35,364 bases of DNA from Cyclobacteriaceae bacterium. GTDB lineage: Bacteria > Bacteroidota > Bacteroidia > Cytophagales > Cyclobacteriaceae. Position 1 is the first letter of the stretch; each line of letters opens with the position of its first letter. This document shows positions 1-7,430 of this stretch, piece by piece. A program made the translations under genes and the position numbers. Where the stretch lies: contig JANQEC010000118.1 in the NCBI GenBank assembly GCA_028278585.1, positions 1 to 35,364 of the forward strand. Direction: 5' to 3'. The notes beneath the pieces were generated by a model. It was not told where the DNA came from, ran no database searches, and saw only the letters and a list, made by a program, of their open reading frames with translations.

Positions 1-9
1 ATAAACGTG

Positions 10-50
10 CCCTGTTTCAGCAGGGTGTTTGACTTTTGCAAGGCAAAAGT
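10..50. other. Two adjacent hairpins at the left edge
   Basis: Two perfect short inverted repeats lie back to back: CCCTG (10-14) with CAGGG (21-25), and ACTTTTGC (32-39) with GCAAAAGT (43-50). They are moderately T-rich between and after the stems on the + strand. They may end transcription of a gene lying left of the window, but no long T-tract follows, so the terminator reading is weak. Confidence 0.3.
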
Positions 51-54
51 AGTT

Positions 55-136
55 AATAGTTAAAAGTAGATAGTTGTCAGTACTTGAATTCATAAGCCAG
101 CGACTAATTACTGACAACTGATTACTAGCAACTATT
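55..136. repeat. Long imperfect inverted repeat (AGTTGTCAGT family), copy 1
   Basis: The left arm 55-82 and right arm 109-136 match at 22 of 28 positions, including an 11-bp perfect core AGTTGTCAGTA / TACTGACAACT, around a 26-nt loop. The right arm runs over the stop codon (132-134) of the acyltransferase gene, so the repeat supplies the 3' end of that gene. The AGTTGTCAGT core recurs at 14479-14488 beside another long inverted repeat. Such elements are typical of short non-coding repeat families scattered between genes; on RNA it would form a hairpin. Confidence 0.65.
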
Positions 137-767
137 TCACTTCAATCGCTGGATTTCCAAAAACTGTCTGGTTTTTCTCAACATCACCAACAACCACAGA
201 ACCCGCCCCAATTCGGGCATTTTTTCCAATAGTAACTCCTGAAACGATGGTAACACCGGAACCTATGAAAACTCCTTCTTCTATCGTGACTCCGGAATTA
301 ATAACACTACCAGCTCCTATCTGAACAAAATCAGCAATGGACACTTCCTGCTCAATCAACACTTTTGAATTGATCACATTGTGTTGACCAATTTCCGAAT
401 CATTGGAAAGGATTGCACCGGCGTTGATGAAATTTCCATGTCCGATGCTAGAGGATTCAGAAATAATAGCTGATTGGTGTACAGCATTCATGGGCATTAC
501 CTTTCGTGTTTCCATCAGGTAATCAACATATTTTTTTCTCAGTTTATTATCATCGGAGGCAACAAAAGCTTCACATTTCTGGCCGATGAGTTTGAGAAAT
601 CCATGATCGTCTGTCGATCCTAATATGGTCACACTGTTGATTTCCTCATTGTGTGTTTTCTTGTCATCATCAAGAAATCCGTACACTACGATACCATTGC
701 TATTGAATATTTCAAGAGCTGCTTTTGCAAGACCCGTCGATCCGAATATGATTACTGGTTTTTCCAT
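132..767 (-). CDS. NeuD/PglD-like sugar O/N-acyltransferase, catalytic histidines replaced
   Basis: This 211-residue protein has the PglD_N-type Rossmann-like N-terminal domain (VIIFGSTGLAKA near residue 5) followed by left-handed beta-helix hexapeptide repeats from about residue 100 to 200 and the usual end FGNPA. Family members acetylate sugar amines or hydroxyls on nucleotide sugars from acetyl-CoA in the cytoplasm, for surface polysaccharide or glycan synthesis. The motif that normally reads E-H-D followed nine residues later by V-H-I reads IEQE and FVQI here (Q140, Q149), and the N-terminal G-H-G is G-L-A, so three histidines linked to catalysis or substrate binding are absent. It may be inactive, or a differently working acyltransferase. 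It lies downstream of a membrane-protein gene but has a promoter-like motif of its own at 788-795. Confidence 0.85.
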   Translation of the reverse strand: MEKPVIIFGSTGLAKAALEIFNSNGIVVYGFLDDDKKTHNEEINSVTILGSTDDHGFLKLIGQKCEAFVASDDNKLRKKYVDYLMETRKVMPMNAVHQSAIISESSSIGHGNFINAGAILSNDSEIGQHNVINSKVLIEQEVSIADFVQIGAGSVINSGVTIEEGVFIGSGVTIVSGVTIGKNARIGAGSVVVGDVEKNQTVFGNPAIEVK

Positions 768-787
768 CTAATTTTTCAATAAGGGCG

Positions 788-795
788 CAAAAGTA
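788..795 (-). promoter_or_regulatory. Putative -7 element of the NeuD-like gene
   Basis: Read on the - strand this is TACTTTTG, matching the Bacteroidota -7 consensus TAnnTTTG, followed by CGCCC. It sits 21 bases upstream of the start codon and just inside the gap after the membrane-protein gene. No good -33 TTTG is visible, so the call rests on the -7 match and position. Confidence 0.45.
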
Positions 796-802
796 GCGAT
801 TC

Positions 803-2014
803 TCAGTTCGATTTTGAAGTCAGGTACTGAAAAGGCAACATACTGAACAATAGGAAAAGAAAGGGTAAATATGCATTTCTGTAGCGAACCAGCGTACCAA
901 GATTTGGAGTGGTCATGGCCATCAGGGTAGCTAATATTCCTATACAAAAAATTCCCGGAAGGATCAGTGGCCAATTAATTTTTGGTTTTTGCTTAATGAA
1001 GATCAAGAGAGAAAAAAAGAACAGGCTTACGAGCAGGAAGTTCTCAATCTTATGACCTAAACCCAGGATTGGGGTTTTATCAAAAATAGAGGGACGAAAC
1101 AATCCCACATAGAGTGACCTTGGAACCTCGCTAAGGACAGATTGCCAGTTGGGCTGATCAAGATCTATGCTTAATTGGTTTTCGACACTTGTTCGATTGG
1201 TGATGGTTTTGTTGTTTTCGAAAATGGTTTGTGGAATTCTGCTTATAGTTAGATAGGGGTGAACGAATTGGGTTAGCACAAGAAAAACAATCAGCGTAAC
1301 AATAGGAACTGACCATTTTAAAGTTCCGGTTAGTCTTTTATAAAGGTAGATGCAAATCACAATTCCCGCGAATAGTAGCGAAATGATCAAAAGGTAATGC
1401 TTGATCTTGAGCAATACTATTAGTGAGATAATTCCTAATCCTATTTCCGCATACCTGAATTTGACTTCTTTGAAAAACTTTAGAGTAAGAGCTACCACGA
1501 TTACAAATGCGCTGTACGAAATGGTGTCTTTCAGAATTCCCGATGACCAGAAGAGAACTGAGGGAAGAAACAGAAAAGAAATAGTTACAATCGTTTTATG
1601 TCTTGGAAACAATCTATTGAACTGGACAACAAAGTAGAGAGATGCTGCGAAGCTTATGAGCGAAAAATAAAGTGTCGAAATCCAATAGGATCCACCGGAT
1701 AAGTACAAAATCCCTGAAAAAACCTGAATAAAAAAGACTACTCTTGGCTGATTGCTATATGCTGTTGGTTCAAAGTTTCCGGAAAGGATAGACCAATAGG
1801 AGTTTAATTCGAGTGCTGACAAGGTTGTCTTGTAAAAACCGAAACTGTCTCCTTCAGGGTACACCTCGTTAAATATCAGACCAGCGGCAATCCCGGCTAG
1901 CAAGCGTAGAGCTAAGGCAGAAAAAAACGTTAAGGTTGTTAGATTTTTTTTAGCCAGCTTAAAAAGCAAAAAGGTGATAAACCCGATAAAAACAATATTT
2001 ACAATCCAGAGCAT
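803..2014 (-). CDS. Polytopic membrane protein, possible polysaccharide polymerase or GT-C type enzyme
   Basis: This protein of about 403 residues has roughly ten to twelve hydrophobic segments and one large hydrophilic region near residues 255-310. Two motifs resemble Wzy/EpsG-like or GT-C lipid-linked sugar transferases: FLPSVLFWSSGILKD near the middle and LVRYRNAYLPF near the C-terminus. I do not recognise the family with certainty. The neighbouring NeuD-like gene makes an envelope-sugar role plausible. The ATG at 2014-2012 overlaps the TGA of the DUF2851 gene by one base; a GTG one codon earlier (ending at 2017) is the alternative start. The tight overlap implies co-transcription with the DUF2851 gene. 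Confidence 0.75.
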   Translation of the reverse strand: MLWIVNIVFIGFITFLLFKLAKKNLTTLTFFSALALRLLAGIAAGLIFNEVYPEGDSFGFYKTTLSALELNSYWSILSGNFEPTAYSNQPRVVFFIQVFSGILYLSGGSYWISTLYFSLISFAASLYFVVQFNRLFPRHKTIVTISFLFLPSVLFWSSGILKDTISYSAFVIVVALTLKFFKEVKFRYAEIGLGIISLIVLLKIKHYLLIISLLFAGIVICIYLYKRLTGTLKWSVPIVTLIVFLVLTQFVHPYLTISRIPQTIFENNKTITNRTSVENQLSIDLDQPNWQSVLSEVPRSLYVGLFRPSIFDKTPILGLGHKIENFLLVSLFFFSLLIFIKQKPKINWPLILPGIFCIGILATLMAMTTPNLGTLVRYRNAYLPFLFLLFSMLPFQYLTSKSN

Positions 2015-3279
2015 CACCTTCCCAAAATTTCTACTCCAATGCTACAATTGAGGCACTTCCTTTTCGAGCAATAATTCTTGTAAAGACCAATTAATGATTG
2101 AGAATCGAAAGCACTTTTAGGTTCTCGATCTACAGCGGTCCATTTTTTTGTAATACTGTTGCTTTCAGCCGGCAGAACTTCCAGAAGGCGAATGGCTTTA
2201 TCCATAAAAGACCTGTTATCCGTGTAGGTACTATATGCGGCTAGCAGTGGGGTAATGGTGTTGATGATTATAACATTAATGCTTGCTCTTCCCATGCTAC
2301 CTCCTTTTTTCTTACGAATCTTACCAAAATCGTAGTGATGGATCCAATAATCACTTACGTCAAATTCAAATTGTGCAAGTACTTGACCAGGATCGTTGAT
2401 TTCGATGAGTTTTGAAAACAGTCGATCACTTTGTTGAATCAATGCGGCAAACTGTGCAAGTCTTACTGTTGGGAAATTTGATGGTCGCATTCTACCAAAT
2501 TTCCACATTGCCTTTGTCATCTTGCCTTGTAATTGGAACTTCCTTTTCAGGAATTTATACTCACTTGTCAAATCCCGTTGGTAGCTTTCAGTTTCATCTT
2601 CAAGAAAGCCTGCCTGGCCGAAAATCAATGCTTCCACAGCTTGACCATTGCCTATGTTTTTGGAAATCACCTTATGTGGAAGGCTTGAGGCCATGTTGAA
2701 AAATGGTTCCTTGTTTACCGAGAATCCAAAATTCCTGGCTAGACTCAAATAAGTCACTTCTTCCCAATCGGCATTTTTTAATTCAACTAACTCAAAAATT
2801 TCGACTGCCTTCTGTTTAAGCCGCTCAACCATCATTCGATCCAACAGATTAGTGAAGCTTAGGGTAGAAATATCCGGTAATTGATCCTGACAAAGTATTT
2901 CCTTTTTTTGATTGATAAATACATGATACTTCTCGTATTCATCCTGATTAATCAGATGCTTGAGTTCCAGCGTTGGAATGGGAGAACCATCTAATAGCAC
3001 TTCTTTGTCATGGTTCCATACAACATGAAGGATCACGCTTTTATAGGCTTTATCCAGGTGATGATTGTGGGCATGCCAATCGGATGAATTGATGTGGATC
3101 TCTATTTTCCCAGCCCATTCAATGTCACTGATCTTTATTCTTGCGTCTTCAAAATCAGGTCCGGAGTTTTGATTATGGTTTCCCTGATTGATAACGCTTA
3201 CTTCTTGCCCACAGGTTGTTTTGGGCTTGCCATTTAATTTTTGAAATATCCATATGTAGTGGAGAAACTGCTCATCCAT
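2014..3279 (-). CDS. DUF2851 family protein
   Basis: The 421-residue protein begins MDEQFLHYIWIFQKL, which is the typical opening of DUF2851, a family nearly confined to Bacteroidota. It ends in a cysteine-rich tail, NYCSKRKCLNCSIG (C at spacing x5, x2), that could bind a metal. A region near residues 55-90 (GKIEIHINSSDWHAH, then VILHVVWNHD) carries several conserved histidines and acidic residues that could form a metal or nuclease-like centre, but the function is not established. It stands 21 bases downstream of pyrF on the same strand, so the two may share a transcript with the membrane-protein gene that follows. Confidence 0.85.
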   Translation of the reverse strand: MDEQFLHYIWIFQKLNGKPKTTCGQEVSVINQGNHNQNSGPDFEDARIKISDIEWAGKIEIHINSSDWHAHNHHLDKAYKSVILHVVWNHDKEVLLDGSPIPTLELKHLINQDEYEKYHVFINQKKEILCQDQLPDISTLSFTNLLDRMMVERLKQKAVEIFELVELKNADWEEVTYLSLARNFGFSVNKEPFFNMASSLPHKVISKNIGNGQAVEALIFGQAGFLEDETESYQRDLTSEYKFLKRKFQLQGKMTKAMWKFGRMRPSNFPTVRLAQFAALIQQSDRLFSKLIEINDPGQVLAQFEFDVSDYWIHHYDFGKIRKKKGGSMGRASINVIIINTITPLLAAYSTYTDNRSFMDKAIRLLEVLPAESNSITKKWTAVDREPKSAFDSQSLIGLYKNYCSKRKCLNCSIGVEILGR

Positions 3280-3300
3280 CTACACCAAGATAGAAAGTCT

Positions 3301-4116
3301 CTACATGTTTTGAAGGTATTGAGCCATTTGAACGCTCAATTTTTTTGCTTCTACACCAGCGGCTCCTGCAAAATTTGATGAGGAGTCAGCGTAAAGTATA
3401 GATCTTGAAGCATTGATAATGAGTCCGCACCTTGAATTCATACCGTAGTGGCAAACCGAATGAAGATCACCCCCTTGTGCACCGACTCCTGGAATAAGCA
3501 GGAAATGATCAGGAATGAGTCGCCTGATATTTACTAAAGATTCGACGCGGGTGGCACCTACCACGAACATGGTATTGTTCTTGTTTCCCCATTCCGAGCT
3601 TTTTCTGATCACACGTTCATGAAGGCTTTCGCTACCATCTTCGACCAGCAAATTTTGGAAATCAAGAGATCCCGAGTTCGATGTTGCTGCTAGTATAATG
3701 ACCCATTTTCTGTCAAATTCCAGAAAAGGTTTGATGGAATCATGTCCCATGTATGGTGAGACAGTAATCGCATCAAAATTCATTTTTTCAAAAAAAGCTT
3801 TGGCGTACATCGCAGATGTATTTCCAATATCAGCACGTTTTGCATCAGCTATTTTGAAAATGTTTTCAGGAACGTACTCCATGGTTTTTTCCAATGATTC
3901 CCATCCCTTGGTACCGAGCGCTTCATAAAACGCAATGTTGGGTTTGTAAGCAATGGCATATTGATGTGTTGCATCAATGATTTGCTTGTTGAAGGAAAAT
4001 ACCGGATCGTCCTCTTTGAGAAGGTGTTTCGGGATTTTAGCTATATCGGTATCAAGCCCCACGCAAAGGAATGATTCTTTATCCCTTATTTTATCATAGA
4101 GTTGAAGTCGCGTCAT
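3301..4116 (-). CDS. pyrF: Orotidine 5'-phosphate decarboxylase (type 2)
   Basis: This enzyme makes UMP by decarboxylating OMP, the last step of de novo pyrimidine synthesis. The 271-residue length and the motif [14 protein letters not shown] (catalytic D91, K93, D96) identify the longer PyrF subtype; [11 protein letters not shown] near residue 210 forms the phosphate-binding loop and FLCVGLDTD near residue 16 is the first strand. The start is the only ATG that keeps the N-terminal strand. It is followed closely by the DUF2851 gene. Another gene of the same pathway, pyrD, is in this window at 12545 but in a different transcription unit. Confidence 0.97.
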   Translation of the reverse strand: MTRLQLYDKIRDKESFLCVGLDTDIAKIPKHLLKEDDPVFSFNKQIIDATHQYAIAYKPNIAFYEALGTKGWESLEKTMEYVPENIFKIADAKRADIGNTSAMYAKAFFEKMNFDAITVSPYMGHDSIKPFLEFDRKWVIILAATSNSGSLDFQNLLVEDGSESLHERVIRKSSEWGNKNNTMFVVGATRVESLVNIRRLIPDHFLLIPGVGAQGGDLHSVCHYGMNSRCGLIINASRSILYADSSSNFAGAAGVEAKKLSVQMAQYLQNM

Positions 4117-4190
4117 AGGTGAGGGTTTAGGGTAGCGTGAAGATAATAATTTCCCCTCAACCTATATGATTTTGATAGGGCTGAAATTTT

Positions 4191-4406
4191 CTATTTAAGC
4201 TCCGGGAGTTTATCGTTTACGACTTTGCCTTTCTTCACTTCACCATAAAAGTGAATGTCGTATAGTTTTTCATATTTTTTGATGGATTGATGAAGCTCCG
4301 GAATTGTCTCACTTCTCAATTTAATACCTTTTCGCTCTCCTTTGTGACGAAGTTCGATGTAGTAACCATCTTTTAATTTTACCGGAGTAGTTGCGGGTCT
4401 TGCCAA
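4191..4406 (-). CDS. Small basic conserved hypothetical protein
   Basis: A 71-residue, lysine-rich protein with no signal peptide or membrane segment. It begins MARPATTPVKLKDGYYIEL and has a predicted beta-strand pair followed by a helix (PELHQSIKKYEKLY). I recall similar small ORFs in Bacteroidota genomes but know no function; a nucleic-acid or ribosome-associated role would be only a guess from its charge. It stands alone, 74 bases upstream of pyrF and downstream of the RRM gene terminator. Confidence 0.7.
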   Translation of the reverse strand: MARPATTPVKLKDGYYIELRHKGERKGIKLRSETIPELHQSIKKYEKLYDIHFYGEVKKGKVVNDKLPELK

Positions 4407-4446
4407 AATAAATTCTGTTTAATTCTGAAATTCAGATAAATTAATA

Positions 4447-4485
4447 AGAAAAAACAAAGCTCATGCGAAAATAATTCACATGAGC
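4447..4485 (-). terminator. Intrinsic terminator of the RRM gene
   Basis: Perfect 7-bp arms GCTCATG (4459-4465) and CATGAGC (4479-4485) extend inward by GAA/TTC after one mismatch. On the - strand the hairpin is followed by TTTGTTTTTTC. It begins 19 bases past the stop codon of the RRM gene and separates it from the small ORF at 4191. Confidence 0.75.
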
Positions 4486-4504
4486 AATTATAAAATAGAT
4501 TTTC

Positions 4505-4750
4505 TTAATCTCTTGAGTTTGCTACTTTAACAACAATAGTTCTGCCGTCAATTTCAGTTTCATTCAGGCTTGAAATTGCTTGATTGGCTTCCTCATCATT
4601 TGGCATTTCCACAAACCCGAATCCTTTTGATCGCTGTGTGTCGCGATCCATAATAATTTTAGCGGAATCCACAGTACCGAATTCCTCAAATGCGCTTCTC
4701 AATGCGTCTTCTGAAGTTGCATAGTTAAGCTTAGCTACAAAAATGTTCAT
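4505..4750 (-). CDS. Single-RRM RNA-binding protein
   Basis: This 81-residue protein is essentially one RNA recognition motif. RNP2 is MNIFVAKLNY at the N-terminus and RNP1 is RSKGFGFVEM near residue 40, with the aromatic residues that stack on RNA. Such stand-alone RRM proteins are common in Bacteroidota, which often lack Hfq, and are thought to bind single-stranded RNA and act in post-transcriptional or cold regulation. It is a one-gene unit: a promoter-like motif at 4804-4811, a U-rich leader and a clean terminator downstream. Confidence 0.95.
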   Translation of the reverse strand: MNIFVAKLNYATSEDALRSAFEEFGTVDSAKIIMDRDTQRSKGFGFVEMPNDEEANQAISSLNETEIDGRTIVVKVANSRD

Positions 4751-4803
4751 TAATACAATTAAAAAAATAAAAAAATAACCACTCAGTTAATCTGAATGTG
4801 CCG

Positions 4804-4811
4804 CAAAGGTA
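4804..4811 (-). promoter_or_regulatory. Putative -7 element of the RRM gene
   Basis: Read on the - strand the sequence is TACCTTTG followed by CGGC, a very typical Bacteroidota -7 box (TAnnTTTG). Transcription would start near 4797 and give a leader of about 47 nt containing long runs of U just before the start codon. No clear -33 element was found. Confidence 0.55.
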
Positions 4812-4952
4812 TCTTTTTTTATTGGATAAGGGTTATTGAGAAATTATTTGATTTGATATGTAACTTCTTTAAGAAAGTTAAATCCAATTGGAACTGAAAT
4901 GTTCCGACACGGACTTAGCATTTGATTGAATGAGTTTAAGTGAGGATTTCCA

Positions 4953-6026
4953 ATGAAAGAAAATGAATTTGCAAGTATGAATCAGGCTCATAATATATGG
5001 TCACAGTTCCCAATAGAGAGCCAAATAGCATGCTTAGTTGGATATGCCTCCATTTTCAATGATGTGATCAGTTTAGATGAAGTAAAGCGAAGATTGAACT
5101 TTAATGATGAGCGTGAGATTGAAGAATCCATAGATAAGGTTGTCCTTTCGGGTCGGATAACTAGTCGAAATGGTTTTTTGGCTTTACCACATTTAGATTA
5201 TAAAATAGACGAAAAAAAGAGCGATTTTGAAATAGCAAACGGTGTTATTAAGAAAAAAATAAAATACCTCAAATGGCTTGGAAAACTTCCATTTATAAAA
5301 TTTGTTGGAATAAGTGGCTCTTTAGCAGCTGGCAATCCGGTACAGTCAAAGGATAGAAAACTTGATTTAGACGTATTTGTGATTACCAACGAGTCTTTTA
5401 CCTGGCTATTTGGCATTCTTGCAGCCATCTATCGAACAATAGGTTCAAGGTTTAAAACTCCTGTAATTTGCATTAATCACATTTGGAGCGAATCAGATTT
5501 GCTCATTTATAACCAAAATCTCTACACTGCAATTGAAGTCTGGAATTTGATTCCTGTTTATGGCCAAAAGTGTTATTACAAATTCCTCCAGACCAATCAA
5601 TGGCTGGAATATTATTTTCCTGATTTGTATCAATTTGATGCAGACAAGATCAAGAAAACCAGATATTATCGATCTAGCATAGTTAACAGAGGTTTTTTTC
5701 TGCTTTTCTACCTGTTTAGATGTTTAAAGAAGTTCAGCTTAGCTTCTTTAAGAAATTTTTCACTGACATTTGATTTTAAAAGTCAGTTTAACCTGAATAG
5801 AAGGGGGGCCCAGAATGGAGGATATCAACTATTGGTTCAAACACGATTTGAAAAGAACATGAAGTTGTATTTAGAACCTTACATGGATCAATCATTAATC
5901 GATGTTTTTTTTACTGATGTAATGAGCCAATCATTATCCAAGACCAACTTTGATTTTAAAAAGCTCTCAAAGGAAAAAGCGCAGCTATCTGATTTAGCTT
6001 TGAACTATTCTAAATATAAGGAGTGA
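4953..6026 (+). CDS. Nucleotidyltransferase-fold protein with N-terminal winged-helix-like region
   Basis: The 357-residue protein has the pol-beta-type nucleotidyltransferase signature: FVGISGSLAAGNP near residue 118 followed by KLDLDVFVIT (metal-binding D-x-D). The first 80 residues (VISLDEVKRRLNF... VVLSGRITSRNGFLALP) look like a winged helix. The remaining ~200 residues are rich in aromatic and basic residues and include a possible membrane-surface helix (GFFLLFYLFRCLKKF). The enzyme could transfer a nucleotide to a sugar, lipid or protein; the substrate is unknown. It opens a + strand unit with a small membrane protein and a methyltransferase, 15 bases apart from the next gene. ATG at 4977 is an alternative start. 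It is not one of the known tRNA or antibiotic nucleotidyltransferases by eye. Confidence 0.75.
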   Translation: MKENEFASMNQAHNIWSQFPIESQIACLVGYASIFNDVISLDEVKRRLNFNDEREIEESIDKVVLSGRITSRNGFLALPHLDYKIDEKKSDFEIANGVIKKKIKYLKWLGKLPFIKFVGISGSLAAGNPVQSKDRKLDLDVFVITNESFTWLFGILAAIYRTIGSRFKTPVICINHIWSESDLLIYNQNLYTAIEVWNLIPVYGQKCYYKFLQTNQWLEYYFPDLYQFDADKIKKTRYYRSSIVNRGFFLLFYLFRCLKKFSLASLRNFSLTFDFKSQFNLNRRGAQNGGYQLLVQTRFEKNMKLYLEPYMDQSLIDVFFTDVMSQSLSKTNFDFKKLSKEKAQLSDLALNYSKYKE

Positions 6027-6041
6027 ATTCAAAAAAATATT

Positions 6042-6413
6042 ATGAAAAATGTCAGCAAAACTTTTGTTCAGCTTAAGGTATTCACGGATCGTGCCAGGAT
6101 GTATCTCGGCTATATCAATTTTTTTCTACTTAATGTAGTTTTTTTAAAATCGTACAACGTTCAGCTATTTGACAATTCAACCATTTATGTAGAAATAATA
6201 TCGTACGCGGTCATTGGACTCCTCGGTACAGGGATTGTCTTATTTATTGGATACCTGGATCATGTTTTGGGGATCAGAAGAGAAGAGATGCAAAATATTG
6301 CAGATAATAATCCATTTGCTCTTAAGGTCATAGAGGATTTAGAACAGCTAAAAAAAGATATAGGACGATTAACTGAATATCAGGAACATGATAGGCAAGC
6401 AAGAAAATCCTGA
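6042..6413 (+). CDS. Small two-helix membrane protein with coiled-coil tail
   Basis: The 123-residue protein has two hydrophobic segments, about residues 21-36 and 50-71, and a charged helical C-terminal part (about 80-118, including VIEDLEQLKKDIGRLTEYQ) that could form a coiled coil. Both ends are probably cytoplasmic. I do not recognise a family. Its last 26 bases overlap the methyltransferase gene, so the two are translationally linked. It may anchor its neighbours' products at the membrane, which is inference from position only. Confidence 0.65.
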   Translation: MKNVSKTFVQLKVFTDRARMYLGYINFFLLNVVFLKSYNVQLFDNSTIYVEIISYAVIGLLGTGIVLFIGYLDHVLGIRREEMQNIADNNPFALKVIEDLEQLKKDIGRLTEYQEHDRQARKS

Positions 6414-7224
6414 TGTCGGTTTAGATCAGTACTACGAAAGAGTAGGAGAGTTTTACGATCAAACTAGCGCTAATTTTGAGGACCTCTATTGGTCTAACTC
6501 TACTTTGCAGCGAATGCGCCAGGCTTTTAGGGAAGAGGTGAAAAAATTCAATTTCGATAGCATCCTGGAAATTGGTTCTGGTCCAGGAATTGATGTTGTC
6601 CATTTTTCTGCCATTTTTCCTGACAAAGTGGTTTGCGCAATCGAAATATCAGAAGGAATGTTGCATTACTCTTACACCAAATTGAGTGAGAATCAGATTA
6701 AAAATGCCTTTATTCATAAGGGTTCGGTTGAAGATTTGAAAACGCTATTTAAGGACAAGAAGTTTGACCTTGTTTATGTTTTCTTTGGTGCACTAAATAC
6801 GGTCAAGGATCTGGAACTCGCATTTCAGCAAATCAGCGATTCACTGGAAAGAGATGGGAAGGCAGTATTGACATTTGTAAATAAATACTACATAGCTGAG
6901 GTTTTGATAAGTCTTTTGAAACTTGACTTGAAGCGTGCATTTGCTCGATTCAAAAAGGTTTGGCATGGGTACTCCAATCGATGGAAAGTAGAAAGTAGGT
7001 GTTATTCTCCAAGAGAAATTAAGATCGCATCTGGTGGTCTATTCGAGGTTCTTGATAGAAAAGGATATTCTATAGTATATCCCGCTTGGTATAGAGATAA
7101 GTGGGTTAGGAAATTTGGGAAAAAAGTAAGTAACCTACTTTGGAACTTGGATCATTTCTTAAATAGAACCTTTCTTTGGAAGTTTGGTGAATACACACTT
7201 TTTGTTATGCGAAAGGTTCAATGA
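6388..7224 (+). CDS. Class I SAM-dependent methyltransferase
   Basis: The 278-residue protein has motif I ILEIGSGPGIDVVHF near residue 52, a motif II acidic residue (CAIEIS) and a motif IV region FDLVYVFFGALN, which make a Rossmann-fold SAM methyltransferase of the Methyltransf_11/25 type. The C-terminal half is basic and aromatic, with YSIVYPAWYRDKW, similar to enzymes that act on lipids or glycolipids at membranes. The substrate is not evident. It overlaps the upstream membrane-protein gene by 26 bases, and its stop (TGA, 7222-7224) overlaps the ATG of the broken glycosyltransferase in an ATGA arrangement, so the four were once one operon. Confidence 0.88.
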   Translation: MIGKQENPDVGLDQYYERVGEFYDQTSANFEDLYWSNSTLQRMRQAFREEVKKFNFDSILEIGSGPGIDVVHFSAIFPDKVVCAIEISEGMLHYSYTKLSENQIKNAFIHKGSVEDLKTLFKDKKFDLVYVFFGALNTVKDLELAFQQISDSLERDGKAVLTFVNKYYIAEVLISLLKLDLKRAFARFKKVWHGYSNRWKVESRCYSPREIKIASGGLFEVLDRKGYSIVYPAWYRDKWVRKFGKKVSNLLWNLDHFLNRTFLWKFGEYTLFVMRKVQ

Positions 7225-7430
7225 CCCCATTGGCTTCTGTTATCGTTCCATTCTAAAATAGATTTTCATTACTTGCGGATTGTCTAACCAGAATTCTGAA
7301 TCAGAGCCTCAAAGAAATTGAAATTTTGATAATAAATGATGGTTCAACTGATGACTATTTACCTTTTATTAAAGAATTCTCAGATCCACGAATTACCATA
7401 TACGATCATTCTTATTTGAAATTTAGTTAG
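7221..7430 (+). pseudogene. N-terminal remnant of a family 2 glycosyltransferase
   Basis: Translating from the ATG at 7221 gives MTPLASVIVPF, then TAA at 7254-7256, then NRFSLLADCLTRILNQSL, KEIEILIINDGSTDD and about 20 further residues (ending near RITIYDHS) before TAG at 7428. This is the unmistakable start of a GT-A family 2 glycosyltransferase, where the family reads PFYNR and NDGSTDD. The Tyr codon has become TAA, and everything after about codon 66 is gone: the remnant runs into the 3' end of the convergent methyltransferase gene. A whole enzyme would have about 250-330 residues. The ATG overlaps the upstream gene's stop, marking it as a former operon member. Confidence 0.9.

Noticed and set aside
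768..974. Short - strand ORF inside the 3' region of the membrane-protein gene
   Set aside because: It lies in another frame of the same strand as the membrane-protein gene and has no recognisable domain or start context; the promoter-like motif at 788-795 crosses it.
4861..4905. Operator for the nucleotidyltransferase unit
   Set aside because: An imperfect 20-bp palindrome (4861-4880, 16/20) and a GGAAC/GTTCC pair (4890-4905) are present, but both are weak in such AT-rich sequence and no regulator or promoter is identifiable.
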